Shown: positions 29,695 to 37,050 of the stretch, piece by piece
How positions within the stretch are numbered: the stretch's first letter is position 1
Layout of the letters: every line of letters starts with the position of its first letter
Origin: Pseudomonas sp. Ga0074129
GTDB taxonomy: Bacteria; Pseudomonadota; Gammaproteobacteria; Pseudomonadales; Pseudomonadaceae
Assembly (NCBI GenBank): GCA_001465025.1
Contig: LNDO01000022.1
Location: forward strand, 1 to 39,034
DNA: 39,034 nucleotides
Reading direction: 5' to 3'
Notes under the pieces: model-generated
What the model was told of the DNA's origin: nothing
Databases searched by the model: none
Seen by the model: only the letters and a program-made list of their open reading frames with translations
Program-made: the position numbers and the translations under genes

Positions 29695-31395
29695 ATGAGC
29701 GCGCTTGCACAGACCATTACCGGAGAGGTGGCCGACGAGTCGCTGTTCTTCGCCCCGATGTCTGCCGACCTGGTTGATAGCCTGGTCGGGCAGTACGAAT
29801 CAGCCCGCAAACGCATCGAGGCGCTGGCCAGTACCGTGCGGGTCGACAACATCGGCGCCGTCCTGCACTACTTCATCGAAGGCAACGTACAGGATCAGCG
29901 CTACAGCATGCCAACCACTGTCGAGGCTCTGTTTCGCGCAGAGGGTGCGGTCGCCAAGCTCAACGCCGACTTCTGGAATCGCGCGCTGCATCTGACTGAC
30001 GTGTTTGACTACATGCCCCAGGCGCGGCGTGAACAGTGGCACGACCAGATCCGCAACCCGGAGGGCCGCAAAGAAAACCGCCACACCGGCGAGAAGGACA
30101 TGCCGCCGCTTCCCGCCTTCGAAGAAGACACCGTTCGCTCCACCCTGAATGGCCTGCTCAACAGCCGGGCGCAGTTCCTGGCCGAGCGCGTCGACGGCAT
30201 CTTCAAGGCGCTCAGCCGCCAGCACGTCACCAACACCCCGCAGGGCTTCAACAAGCGAATGATCATCCAGGGCGTATTCAGCTATCAGACCCACGGCCAC
30301 ATCAATGACCTGCGCTGCGTGATCGCCAAGTTCATGGGTCGCGATGAGCCAAAGCATTGCGCGACCGACCCAGTAATCAAGGCGGCACGGCGCAAGAATG
30401 GGGAGTGGCAAAACGTCGACGGCGGCGCGCTACGCATCCGGGTTTATGGCGGCGTCGGTACTGCGCACCTCGAAGTGCACCCGGATATGGCCTGGCGGCT
30501 CAACGCCATCCTGGCCAGCCTTTACCCCCTGGCCATTCCTGCCGAGTTCCGCGAGAAGCCGAAGCGCGCCAAGAAGATTAAGGACTTCGAGCTGTTCGAC
30601 AAGCCGCTGCCGTTCGTGGTGGTCAGTCAGCTGGCAGGCATGCGCGAAGGCTGGCGCAAGGGCAAGGACGGCTGGCGTGATATCCATATCGCAATCCCGA
30701 ACACCCGCTGCTTCGACTATGGCGACTACGACAAGGCCGCTCGCAAGCAGGCTGAGGACGTGCTGCGCGCCATCGGCGGCGTGTGGGTGGATAGCGTAGC
30801 CGGTGAGCGCGTGCAGCACTGGCAGTTCGACTACGAGCCAACCGCGGTGCTCGACCAGGTCATCTGCTCAGGCTGCATCCCAGACCAGAAGTCGCACCAG
30901 TTCTACCCCACGCCGCACGCCATTGCCGAGTTCGTGGCCAGCGTTGCGGATGTTCACGGTGAAGAGCTGGTTCTCGAACCAAGTGCCGGTACCGGTAGCC
31001 TGGCCAGCTGGTTCCCAGCCCTGGGCACCACCTGCGTGGAAATCAGCGCCCTGCACTGCAAGGTGCTGGAGGCCAAAGGCTACGAGGTGATCGAGGCGGA
31101 TTTCCTCGCCTGGAAGCCTGGCCGGCTATTCGATCGCGTGGTGATGAATCCGCCCTTCAGTGAAGGCCGCTGGCTGGCGCACCTACAGCATGCGGTCACC
31201 ATGCTCAAACCAACGGGCCGACTGGTTGCCATCCTTCCTGCAAGCGCCAAAGGCAAGGACGTATTGCCGGGCTTGCAGCTGGAATGGGCGCGCACCTTCG
31301 AAAACGAGTTCGCCGGCACCAGCGTGTCTGTCGTGGTGCTGATCGCTCAGCGCGCCACCGCAAACGACCAGCTCGATATCTTCAAAACCGCATGA
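29695..31395 (+). CDS. DUF4942-containing DNA adenine-type methyltransferase
   Basis: A 566-residue protein. The N-terminal 370 residues match the DUF4942 type (IEALASTVRVDNIGAVLHYF, WRDIHIAIPNTRCFDYGDYD). The C-terminal 190 are a class I methyltransferase: SAM-binding EPSAGTGSLASWF (about 433-445) and catalytic NPPF (VVMNPPFSEG, about 483-492), typical of N6-adenine or N4-cytosine enzymes. FYPTPHAIAEFVASV before it is the usual entry motif. GGAGA precedes the ATG. It probably marks phage DNA against host restriction. No cognate nuclease is seen, so it acts alone. Confidence 0.88.
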   Translation: MSALAQTITGEVADESLFFAPMSADLVDSLVGQYESARKRIEALASTVRVDNIGAVLHYFIEGNVQDQRYSMPTTVEALFRAEGAVAKLNADFWNRALHLTDVFDYMPQARREQWHDQIRNPEGRKENRHTGEKDMPPLPAFEEDTVRSTLNGLLNSRAQFLAERVDGIFKALSRQHVTNTPQGFNKRMIIQGVFSYQTHGHINDLRCVIAKFMGRDEPKHCATDPVIKAARRKNGEWQNVDGGALRIRVYGGVGTAHLEVHPDMAWRLNAILASLYPLAIPAEFREKPKRAKKIKDFELFDKPLPFVVVSQLAGMREGWRKGKDGWRDIHIAIPNTRCFDYGDYDKAARKQAEDVLRAIGGVWVDSVAGERVQHWQFDYEPTAVLDQVICSGCIPDQKSHQFYPTPHAIAEFVASVADVHGEELVLEPSAGTGSLASWFPALGTTCVEISALHCKVLEAKGYEVIEADFLAWKPGRLFDRVVMNPPFSEGRWLAHLQHAVTMLKPTGRLVAILPASAKGKDVLPGLQLEWARTFENEFAGTSVSVVVLIAQRATANDQLDIFKTA

Positions 31396-31589
31396 CCCAC
31401 TACCCCAAGCGCAGCCGCTGCCAATCCTGCACCAAGCGCCTGGACAACTGCAGCCACCTTCCCTTCCACACCATGCCAGTGCACCGGCAGGACGGAACAG
31501 ACGTGGTGGTGATCTGCACCCAGTTCGGGCCGAGTGATGGCGAGGTGGGCAAGCCGTTTATGAATCCAAACAGAGGGCGGAGGTTATGA
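31392..31589 (+). CDS. Small Cys/His-rich protein between methyltransferase genes
   Basis: A 65-residue protein starting MTHYPKRSRCQSCTKRLDNC. Cys at about 10, 13, 20 and His at 22, 26 could form a small zinc site. The second half is polar (VICTQFGPSDGEVGKPFMNP). The ATG overlaps the upstream stop (ATGA), and the next methyltransferase starts 3 bases after its stop. A helper for a methyltransferase or a separate nucleic-acid binding peptide are both possible. Confidence 0.55.
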   Translation: MTHYPKRSRCQSCTKRLDNCSHLPFHTMPVHRQDGTDVVVICTQFGPSDGEVGKPFMNPNRGRRL

Positions 31590-31592
31590 GCC

Positions 31593-32612
31593 ATGGCGGC
31601 GTACTACAACGAAATTGACCCATACGCTGCTGAGTGGCTTCGCAACCTAATCAAGGCGGGTCACATCGCGCCAGGAGTAGTTGATGAGCGCAGTATTGAA
31701 GATGTCAAACCAGATGAGCTTTTGGGATACACGCAATGCCACTTCTTTGCCGGAGTCGGCGTCTGGTCACTGGCTTTGCGTCGCGCCGGATGGCCTGATA
31801 ATCGACCTGTCTGGACAGGAAGTTGCCCCTGCCAGCCTTTCTCCTCGGCAGGCGCGCAAGCTGGGTTTGCTGACGAGCGGCACCTGTGGCCTGCGTTCCA
31901 ATGGCTCATTGAGCAGTGCCAACCTACAGTCGTCTTTGGAGAGCAGGTTGCAAGCAAGGCTGTCGATCCTTGGGTCGACCTTGTACACGCTGACTTGGAA
32001 GCCATGGGTTACGCCTTCGGGGCCGTCCCGTTCCCGTCTTCGGGCGTCGGTGCGCCGCATATCCGAGACAGATTGTTCTGGGGGGGTCACGCCAACAACT
32101 CGGGACTGGAAGGACACACCGGGGATGGTGGCGCAGCGGGACGGGCAAGATCGTATCGACCAGTTGCCACGCCAAGCGTACTTGGCGGGATGGGCAACCC
32201 CAAGCTGCAGCAACGACAGGACGGGGAACCCGGAATCTGCACTGAGCATGACACGGGCGGACGGGTCGAAGGTGCAACAGCGCTTGCAGGACTTTGCAGT
32301 GATTGCGGGCTGGCCGACCTGCACAGCGACGGGCGCGATAAAGCAAGGAAACGTATCGCCGCGCCCCGGAATGATGGGCCTTTCAGAGACGGCGGCGTTG
32401 CTACGGGAAAATCCACAGCCAGCCCGACTAACGGCCTGTGGGCAGATGCTGACTGGCTGTTCTGCCGGGATGGAAAGTGGCGGGCAGTTGAACCCAGCAC
32501 ATTCCCGCTGGCTAATGGGGCTTCCTCCCGAGTGGGACGCCTGCGCGCCTACGGAAACGCCATCAACGCTGAAGCGGCGAAAGAGTTCATAGCCGCCTAC
32601 ATGCAGATGTAA
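31593..32612 (+). CDS. C5-cytosine DNA methyltransferase
   Basis: A 339-residue enzyme that methylates cytosine in DNA. Motif I is [13 protein letters not shown] (50-62) and motif IV is [12 protein letters not shown] with catalytic Cys80. Motif VI is GEQV (116-119), motif [15 protein letters not shown] (153-163), and the C-terminal motif [16 protein letters not shown] lies near 317-332. The part between about 170 and 270 is low in recognised motifs and holds the target-recognition region. GGAGG lies 9 bases before the ATG. For 909 bases the gene is also covered by a second open frame (31684-32592). Confidence 0.92.
   Translation: MAAYYNEIDPYAAEWLRNLIKAGHIAPGVVDERSIEDVKPDELLGYTQCHFFAGVGVWSLALRRAGWPDNRPVWTGSCPCQPFSSAGAQAGFADERHLWPAFQWLIEQCQPTVVFGEQVASKAVDPWVDLVHADLEAMGYAFGAVPFPSSGVGAPHIRDRLFWGGHANNSGLEGHTGDGGAAGRARSYRPVATPSVLGGMGNPKLQQRQDGEPGICTEHDTGGRVEGATALAGLCSDCGLADLHSDGRDKARKRIAAPRNDGPFRDGGVATGKSTASPTNGLWADADWLFCRDGKWRAVEPSTFPLANGASSRVGRLRAYGNAINAEAAKEFIAAYMQM
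31684..32592 (+). CDS. Overlapping ORF nested in the cytosine methyltransferase gene (+1 frame)
   Basis: A 302-residue frame with an AGGAG site 6 bases before its ATG, lying wholly inside the methyltransferase gene. Its protein looks real: [20 protein letters not shown] at the start, [20 protein letters not shown] and [18 protein letters not shown] (82-122), TPTTRDWKD (136-144), and [20 protein letters not shown] (265-284). I recall free-standing database proteins with these same motifs next to or over phage cytosine methyltransferases. The WLMGLPPEW end resembles C-termini of some phage methyltransferases. Function is unknown. This looks like genuine dual coding rather than a shadow. Confidence 0.6.
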   Translation: MSAVLKMSNQMSFWDTRNATSLPESASGHWLCVAPDGLIIDLSGQEVAPASLSPRQARKLGLLTSGTCGLRSNGSLSSANLQSSLESRLQARLSILGSTLYTLTWKPWVTPSGPSRSRLRASVRRISETDCSGGVTPTTRDWKDTPGMVAQRDGQDRIDQLPRQAYLAGWATPSCSNDRTGNPESALSMTRADGSKVQQRLQDFAVIAGWPTCTATGAIKQGNVSPRPGMMGLSETAALLRENPQPARLTACGQMLTGCSAGMESGGQLNPAHSRWLMGLPPEWDACAPTETPSTLKRRKSS

Positions 32613-32665
32613 TCACCACCCTACCCGCCCACTCCCTGCCTGATGCTCGGGCGGGAGGGTGGTGA
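32613..32665. repeat. Long hairpin after the methyltransferase pair
   Basis: TCACCACCCT plus CCCGCCC (32613-32630, one bulged A) pairs with GGGCGGG plus AGGGTGGTGA (32649-32665), giving a 17-bp stem and an 18-base loop. No T run follows on either side, so it is not a standard intrinsic terminator. It may protect or separate transcripts. Confidence 0.6.
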
Positions 32666-32716
32666 ACATAGACCCTACTCACTTCCAATAATTCACGCCA
32701 CTGGCGAGGGATAACC

Positions 32717-33355
32717 ATGCAGATTGAAAACTTCCTGCGGGATGTAAAAGACCACCAGCTTAGCGTCCTGCGCGATGACGGCCTTTACCGTCACCTCCGC
32801 TTCAAGCGTCCAGGCTCAAGCGCCTATTACTTCGACTTGATCACTTGGCCAGGCGCGCTTTGCTATACGGGCGATATGGGCACATTTGTGTTTAGCCGCC
32901 TGGCCGATATGTTTGAGTTTTTCCGTACAGATCGGCATGAGCTGGGCGAGCTACGCATTAACCCTGGCTACTGGTCAGAGAAATTGCTTGCCGTCGACGG
33001 CGGGCGGCGTAACGGCTCGGCAACTGAGTTTGATCCGCTCAAGTTTGAGCGCGTCATTAAGGAGTTCTTAGTCGGCTGGATGCGCCATAGCGGACTTAAT
33101 CGTGAGCAGCGCGCCGAGCTGCGCGCAACGGTTCAGGACGAAATTCTGGTCTACATCGACGAGGACGAGCGCGGAAACTTCGAACGAGCCAATGAGTTCC
33201 ATACCGAAATCGGCGGCCGCGAGTTCCAGTTTGAAGACCTGTTCGATTACACCTTCACCAAGTACACGAACACCTTCCTTTGGTGCTGCTACGCACTCAG
33301 CTGGGGCATTCAGCAATACGACCTCATTGAGCCGGAGCTGAAGAAAAGCGCATGA
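32717..33355 (+). CDS. Accessory phage protein, unknown function
   Basis: A 212-residue protein starting MQIENFLRDVKDHQLSVLRD. It is rich in aromatic and acidic residues (YYFDLITWPGALCYTGDMGT, EFQFEDLFDYTFTKYTNTFL) and looks like a compact soluble protein. I recall similar proteins in accessory operons of enteric and Pseudomonas phages without a known role. It follows the methyltransferase pair and the hairpin, with an ATG after a GAGGGATA site. Its stop overlaps the next small frame (ATGA). Confidence 0.6.
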   Translation: MQIENFLRDVKDHQLSVLRDDGLYRHLRFKRPGSSAYYFDLITWPGALCYTGDMGTFVFSRLADMFEFFRTDRHELGELRINPGYWSEKLLAVDGGRRNGSATEFDPLKFERVIKEFLVGWMRHSGLNREQRAELRATVQDEILVYIDEDERGNFERANEFHTEIGGREFQFEDLFDYTFTKYTNTFLWCCYALSWGIQQYDLIEPELKKSA

Positions 33356-33435
33356 CCCCCACCTACTGCCGAACCACCCTCAAGCCCGTTTCCAATTGCG
33401 TGTGCCTGCGCTGCACGCCTATCACCTCGGACTGA
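33352..33435 (+). CDS. Very short Cys-rich peptide
   Basis: A 27-residue frame, MTPTYCRTTLKPVSNCVCLR and onward to CTPITSD. Four Cys (6, 16, 18, 21) could bind zinc. The ATG overlaps the upstream stop (ATGA), the usual coupling in this operon, and the next gene starts 6 bases after its stop. Length is short enough for chance. Confidence 0.35.
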   Translation: MTPTYCRTTLKPVSNCVCLRCTPITSD

Positions 33436-33441
33436 TCCGCC

Positions 33442-34869
33442 ATGCCAACAGAACGCCAGAAATTGGTAGCCCACCACGTTATCGGGCTTGAGAAATCCAT
33501 CTCTGCAACCGCAAAACAGATCGGAGCGTCGCCCACCTCTGTGCGCGGGTCACTGATCAGTTACTGCATAAAGATGATGCCTTCGCTAGAGCCCGAATTA
33601 ACGGCCTGGGTTGAGCACAAAGACCGAGGCAGGCACCGGCTGGCAGTCATCCGCGCCCACAAGGATCAGCTCATGCCTTCAGTCGACCAGCCCACCCGGA
33701 GAAAACCAATGAGTGAAGAGCAGCAAGCCGTCGAAACAGCCGCCGACAACTGCGAAGTGCTGCGGGCAAGGTTGGCGCGGTATGAGGATGCGGATGGTAA
33801 GCCGATCACAACCATTGCTGAGCAGGCGCGGGAGATTGAGCGGCTACAGCTAACCTGCAACGATATAGACGATCAGAACGACCGCATCTATGCAGAGCTT
33901 GCCGCCCTGAAAGCCAAACCAGACCCATGGAAAGCATCAGGCGCTGACTGGTGCAACAGCATTCACAGCAACCCTGACGCTAAGGCGTGGGCTGACTTCT
34001 TCGTCGCCGTCTTCCCAGGGCAGGCAGACAAGCACGAATTGATGATCGGCTGGTTCGCTAACGCGATGATGGCGATGCACGACCATCTGAAAGCCCAGCA
34101 GGGCGGGGTGGTGCTGCCTGAGCGTAAAACCTGGAATCAGGTTACAGGAAGAGAGGGTTTTATTGAGACAGAGACGCACAACGCCTGCCTTGATGAAGTC
34201 GCCCGCCTCAACTCATCCCCTGTCAGCGCTGGTGATGATGCGCAATATCCACCGTGCGATTACTGCGCGGAACCGCTGAGCTATCACCCATGGCACGGCA
34301 GCGGGCTGATTAACGGTGTTGAGTCGCGCCATATCCATGCTTGCGATAAGTGCCGGCATCTGCTGCCGACTGTCAGCGCTGGCGATGATCGCGAAACAAT
34401 CCGCGCCGTGTTCCTTCGTAACGGGTTCACGATCAAGGAAGGGCAAGCCGACCTGAAACCGTATGTCTACGCCGCTGCGGATGAGCTGATGAGTATTGCC
34501 CGCGCCGCCCTCTCAGCGCCTAGCCATGGTGAGCAGGCGCGGGAGTGGAACCTGGCAGCGGACGAATTGCCAGCGAACGGAAAGCCAGTGCTGGCCTACT
34601 ACCTGAACAGTCACGGCATGGGGCGGCGCATTCGAGCAATGCACGTCAAGCGCTTCACGGTTGAGGCCGAAGAGTTCGCAGACCCTGATACCCAGTGCTG
34701 CGAGTACAGCGAGCAAGATGACTGCTACTACACGACTGAAGGCTGGTATGAGCTGATCGACAACTGGCCAGACTATGCAAGCTGCGCGGTTATCGAGGGA
34801 GTGATAACCCACTGGACCGATATGCCAGAAGCCCCATCCCCAGCCAGTCATAAGGAGCAAGGCGAATGA
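33442..34869 (+). CDS. Mosaic accessory protein (HTH part, coiled part, DUF551-like end)
   Basis: A 475-residue protein that looks assembled from modules. Residues 1-60 have an HTH-like part (SATAKQIGASPTSVRGSLIS). Residues 90-160 are coiled (CEVLRARLARYEDADGKPIT, EIERLQLTCNDIDDQNDRIY), a Cys-rich segment follows (CDYCAEPLSYHPWHG to HACDKCRH), and the end is DUF551-like (AREWNLAADELPANGKPVLA to HWTDMPEAP). An internal in-frame ATG at 33709 (residue 90) has GGAG 8 bases upstream and may start a second product. Two pairs of DNA direct repeats mark module joints. Function unknown. Confidence 0.6.
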   Translation: MPTERQKLVAHHVIGLEKSISATAKQIGASPTSVRGSLISYCIKMMPSLEPELTAWVEHKDRGRHRLAVIRAHKDQLMPSVDQPTRRKPMSEEQQAVETAADNCEVLRARLARYEDADGKPITTIAEQAREIERLQLTCNDIDDQNDRIYAELAALKAKPDPWKASGADWCNSIHSNPDAKAWADFFVAVFPGQADKHELMIGWFANAMMAMHDHLKAQQGGVVLPERKTWNQVTGREGFIETETHNACLDEVARLNSSPVSAGDDAQYPPCDYCAEPLSYHPWHGSGLINGVESRHIHACDKCRHLLPTVSAGDDRETIRAVFLRNGFTIKEGQADLKPYVYAAADELMSIARAALSAPSHGEQAREWNLAADELPANGKPVLAYYLNSHGMGRRIRAMHVKRFTVEAEEFADPDTQCCEYSEQDDCYYTTEGWYELIDNWPDYASCAVIEGVITHWTDMPEAPSPASHKEQGE

Positions 34870-35102
34870 GCGATGATCGTAAACTTTCAGATATCGGAAA
34901 TGAACTGCACAACCTGTCGTGCCATGTCGTACATCACAACGAAGACTGGGCCAATCAGCTTGGTGCATTAGCATACGAGCTGTGGAATTGGAACACCCGC
35001 GCCCAGCAGCCCAGCCAAGGGGGCGAGGCGGTGGAGGTGGTCGAGCTGCGGGCAACCATCCAGCTACTCCGTGAGATTCTGCATCACCCCGCAGAGCAAT
35101 AA
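34866..35102 (+). CDS. Small accessory protein, unknown function
   Basis: A 78-residue protein starting MSDDRKLSDIGNELHNLSCH. It is His/Asn/Trp-rich in the middle (HHNEDWANQLGALAYELWNW) and ends in a helix (VVELRATIQLLREILHHPAE). Its ATG overlaps the stop of the mosaic protein gene (ATGA), with AAGGAGCAAGGCG before it. No family was recognised; it is probably a small helical binding protein. Confidence 0.55.
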   Translation: MSDDRKLSDIGNELHNLSCHVVHHNEDWANQLGALAYELWNWNTRAQQPSQGGEAVEVVELRATIQLLREILHHPAEQ

Positions 35103-35161
35103 CCCCGATCAAAACCCAATCAAGAAACTGTGCCGGCGTGAGCCGGTGGAGAGGTATTCCT

Positions 35162-35458
35162 GTGTCCAACGAAATCAAAATGATGGCGGCTCAGGCGGCC
35201 TTGAGAAAGATGGTTGAGGGCAACAGCTTCAGCATCTGCACTATCGACACCATTGCCGAAATGCTTGATGTGAAGCCTGACCGTGACACCTATCAAGTGC
35301 TGCGCACCCTGCATTGCGTGCACTACAACCAGATGCCGCCCGAGCTACTGGAGAAGCTGCCCGAGCTAATCCACAAAGCGCTCACCTCGCCAGCGTTTGA
35401 GGCTAGCCGCATCAACGTGGTCAGTAGCGGGCGCGGCTTGCGCCTGATCAAGAACTAA
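35162..35458 (+). CDS. Small accessory protein upstream of excisionase, unknown function
   Basis: A 98-residue protein starting at GTG 35162 with GAGAGG 7 bases before it. It reads MSNEIKMMAAQAALRKMVEG, then ICTIDTIAEMLDVKPDRDTY and LRTLHCVHYNQMPPELLEKL. The middle could form a winged-helix-like unit. It lies just before xis/int. An upstream ATG frame is open, but the GTG has the better site. I have no function to offer. Confidence 0.55.
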   Translation: MSNEIKMMAAQAALRKMVEGNSFSICTIDTIAEMLDVKPDRDTYQVLRTLHCVHYNQMPPELLEKLPELIHKALTSPAFEASRINVVSSGRGLRLIKN

Positions 35459-35502
35459 CCCCTTCCCACCCTCCCCGGCATAGGGGTAGAGAGGTAACAA
35501 CG

Positions 35503-35781
35503 ATGGCCAGATATCAGACCATCAAGAAGTTCGCCAGCGAGAGCGGTTACACTGAGGCAGCAATCAGAACCAAGATTCAAGACGGCACCTGGCAGCAAGG
35601 CGCGGTATGGATTCGCGCCCCTGACAATAAGCCGCTGATCAGTGTTGAGGGGTATCACGCATGGGTGGAAAGCGCAGCGGAGTGCGGGCCGCTTCAAAAT
35701 CCAGCATTGAAATTAGTTTCATGTACGAGGGGCAGCAGTGCCGCGAGCGCGTCCCTCTTGTCCCCAGCCCCGCTAACCTAA
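35503..35781 (+). CDS. xis: Excisionase
   Basis: A 92-residue protein. The first 60 residues (MARYQTIKKFASESGYTEAA, then IRTKIQDGTWQQGAVWIRAP) are a phage excisionase of the DUF1233/Xis type, a small winged-helix DNA-bending protein that directs the integrase to excise the prophage. The last 30 residues (QNPALKLVSCTRGSSAAS and beyond) run out of phase over the integrase start and look non-conserved. The gene overlaps the integrase by 121 bases. Position beside int supports the call. Confidence 0.82.
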   Translation: MARYQTIKKFASESGYTEAAIRTKIQDGTWQQGAVWIRAPDNKPLISVEGYHAWVESAAECGPLQNPALKLVSCTRGSSAASASLLSPAPLT

Positions 35782-36848
35782 AACGGGCTGAGCAACACAA
35801 GGCGTCTATCGAGCTGGCCATCTACAACAGCACATTCGACTATGCCGCCACCTTCCCCAAGTCAAAGCGTGCTGCGCGCGTTGGCTACCGCACCGGGCAG
35901 ATCCCGCTAAGCAACTACCTCGACGCTTGGCTGACCAAGAAAGAGGCGCACCTAAAAGCCTCAACCCTCGACGGTTACCGCAAGATCATCAATGGCGTGC
36001 TAAATCCGAAGCTTGGCACCACGCCGCTGGTATTGCTCACCCGCAAGATGTGCAAGGACGCATTCGCCAGCATCGAGGCGACCAACAAGCGGCTGGCCAA
36101 CGTACAAAGCTGCCTGCGCTCTGCGCTGGGTGACGCCGTAGACGATGAGCTGATCGAATCAAACCCGCTGGCGGGCTGGACCTACTCGGTTAAGGGCAAG
36201 CCCAAGACGGAGGATGAGATAGACCCCTTCACCAAGGCTGAACAGGCGGCGATTCTGGAAGCCGCCACCGGCCAATACCGCAACTTGTTGCAGTTCGCGT
36301 TCTGGACGGGACTTCGCACATCGGAATTGGTGGCGTTGGAGTGGGGGGATATTGACTGGTTGCGGGGAGAGGCGCGTATATCGAGGGGGCTGACCAAGGC
36401 GGCCAAGGAAGCGGAGTTACCGAAGACGGCGGCGGGGTTGCGTGACGTCAAGCTGTTGCCGATGGCATTGGCGGCACTGGAAGAGCAGAAGGCACACACC
36501 TACATCGCCGGGGCGCAGGTGTTCCATGATCCGCGCTACGGCAAACCGTTTGACGGTGACCAGGCGATCAGGAAATCATTCTGGATACCGACGCTGCGCC
36601 GGGCAAAGGTGCGCTACCGCAACCCGTACCAAACCCGCCACACCTATGCATCCATGATGCTCAGCGCTGGCGAGCATCCCATGTGGGTAGCAAAACAAAT
36701 GGGCCACAGTAGTTGGGTGATGATCGCCCGCGTCTATGGCCGGTACATTCCGAACGATGGCGACACGTCAGGCAGCAAGGCGGCAGAGCTGTTTGGGACG
36801 CCGGTTCAAATCCCTAGCGGGGAGCTGAACCAATCCAGCAGCGTTTGA
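35661..36848 (+). CDS. int: Prophage integrase (tyrosine recombinase)
   Basis: A 395-residue integrase. The N-terminal 60 residues are a DUF3596-type arm-binding domain (SSIEISFMYEGQQCRERVPL), followed by a core-binding domain (80-175) and the catalytic domain. Catalytic residues: Arg219 in WTGLRTSE, a Lys in the KTAAGLRDVKLL hairpin (Lys255), Arg326-His327 in YQTRHTYAS, His349 in MGHSS, and Tyr359 in RVYGRY. The usual His of HxxR is Tyr here, as in many phage enzymes of this type. GAGGGG precedes the ATG. The attachment site lies 75-100 bases after the stop. Confidence 0.94.
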   Translation: MGGKRSGVRAASKSSIEISFMYEGQQCRERVPLVPSPANLKRAEQHKASIELAIYNSTFDYAATFPKSKRAARVGYRTGQIPLSNYLDAWLTKKEAHLKASTLDGYRKIINGVLNPKLGTTPLVLLTRKMCKDAFASIEATNKRLANVQSCLRSALGDAVDDELIESNPLAGWTYSVKGKPKTEDEIDPFTKAEQAAILEAATGQYRNLLQFAFWTGLRTSELVALEWGDIDWLRGEARISRGLTKAAKEAELPKTAAGLRDVKLLPMALAALEEQKAHTYIAGAQVFHDPRYGKPFDGDQAIRKSFWIPTLRRAKVRYRNPYQTRHTYASMMLSAGEHPMWVAKQMGHSSWVMIARVYGRYIPNDGDTSGSKAAELFGTPVQIPSGELNQSSSV

Positions 36849-36868
36849 GGGTGGGTAAAAATCAGGTT

Positions 36869-36888
36869 TCAGCAACATCTCAGCAACA
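36869..36888. repeat. Possible integrase arm-type sites
   Basis: Two copies of TCAGCAACA lie 11 bases apart (36869-36877, 36880-36888), one helix turn, between the integrase stop and the attachment core. Direct repeats in this place are usual arm-binding sites for the integrase N-terminal domain. Confidence 0.45.
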
Positions 36889-36921
36889 ACAACACTCAAG
36901 CCCAATGAATACAGGCAATAA

Positions 36922-36951
36922 CCGGGGGTTCAAATCCCCCCGGCTCCACCA
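36922..36951 (+). other. Attachment site in a tmRNA (ssrA) 3' end
   Basis: A T-arm (CCGGGGGTTCAAATCCCCCC) followed by the acceptor end GGCTCCACCA. The acceptor CGGCTCC would pair with GGGGCCG with a G-U at the third pair, which is the tmRNA pattern of Pseudomonas rather than a normal tRNA. The rest of the RNA is missing here, so this is the copied 3' end at one prophage junction (attR or attL). Confidence 0.72.
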
Positions 36952-36961
36952 AATAAGCCAT

Positions 36962-36986
36962 GAAACCCGTCTAAACCGCGGGTTTC
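36962..36986. terminator. Hairpin after the tmRNA 3' end
   Basis: Stem GAAACCCG/CGGGTTTC with a 9-base loop, 10 bases after the tmRNA CCA end. It is probably the original ssrA terminator in host DNA, although a T run is missing. A second hairpin (GGAT/TTCACA with TGTGA/ATCC, 37007-37034) lies before the next gene. Confidence 0.4.
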
Positions 36987-37050
36987 AGGCACGATTTGAT
37001 GGCAATGGATTTCACACAGTCCTTCTGTGAATCCAAATAGGTATGCCATC

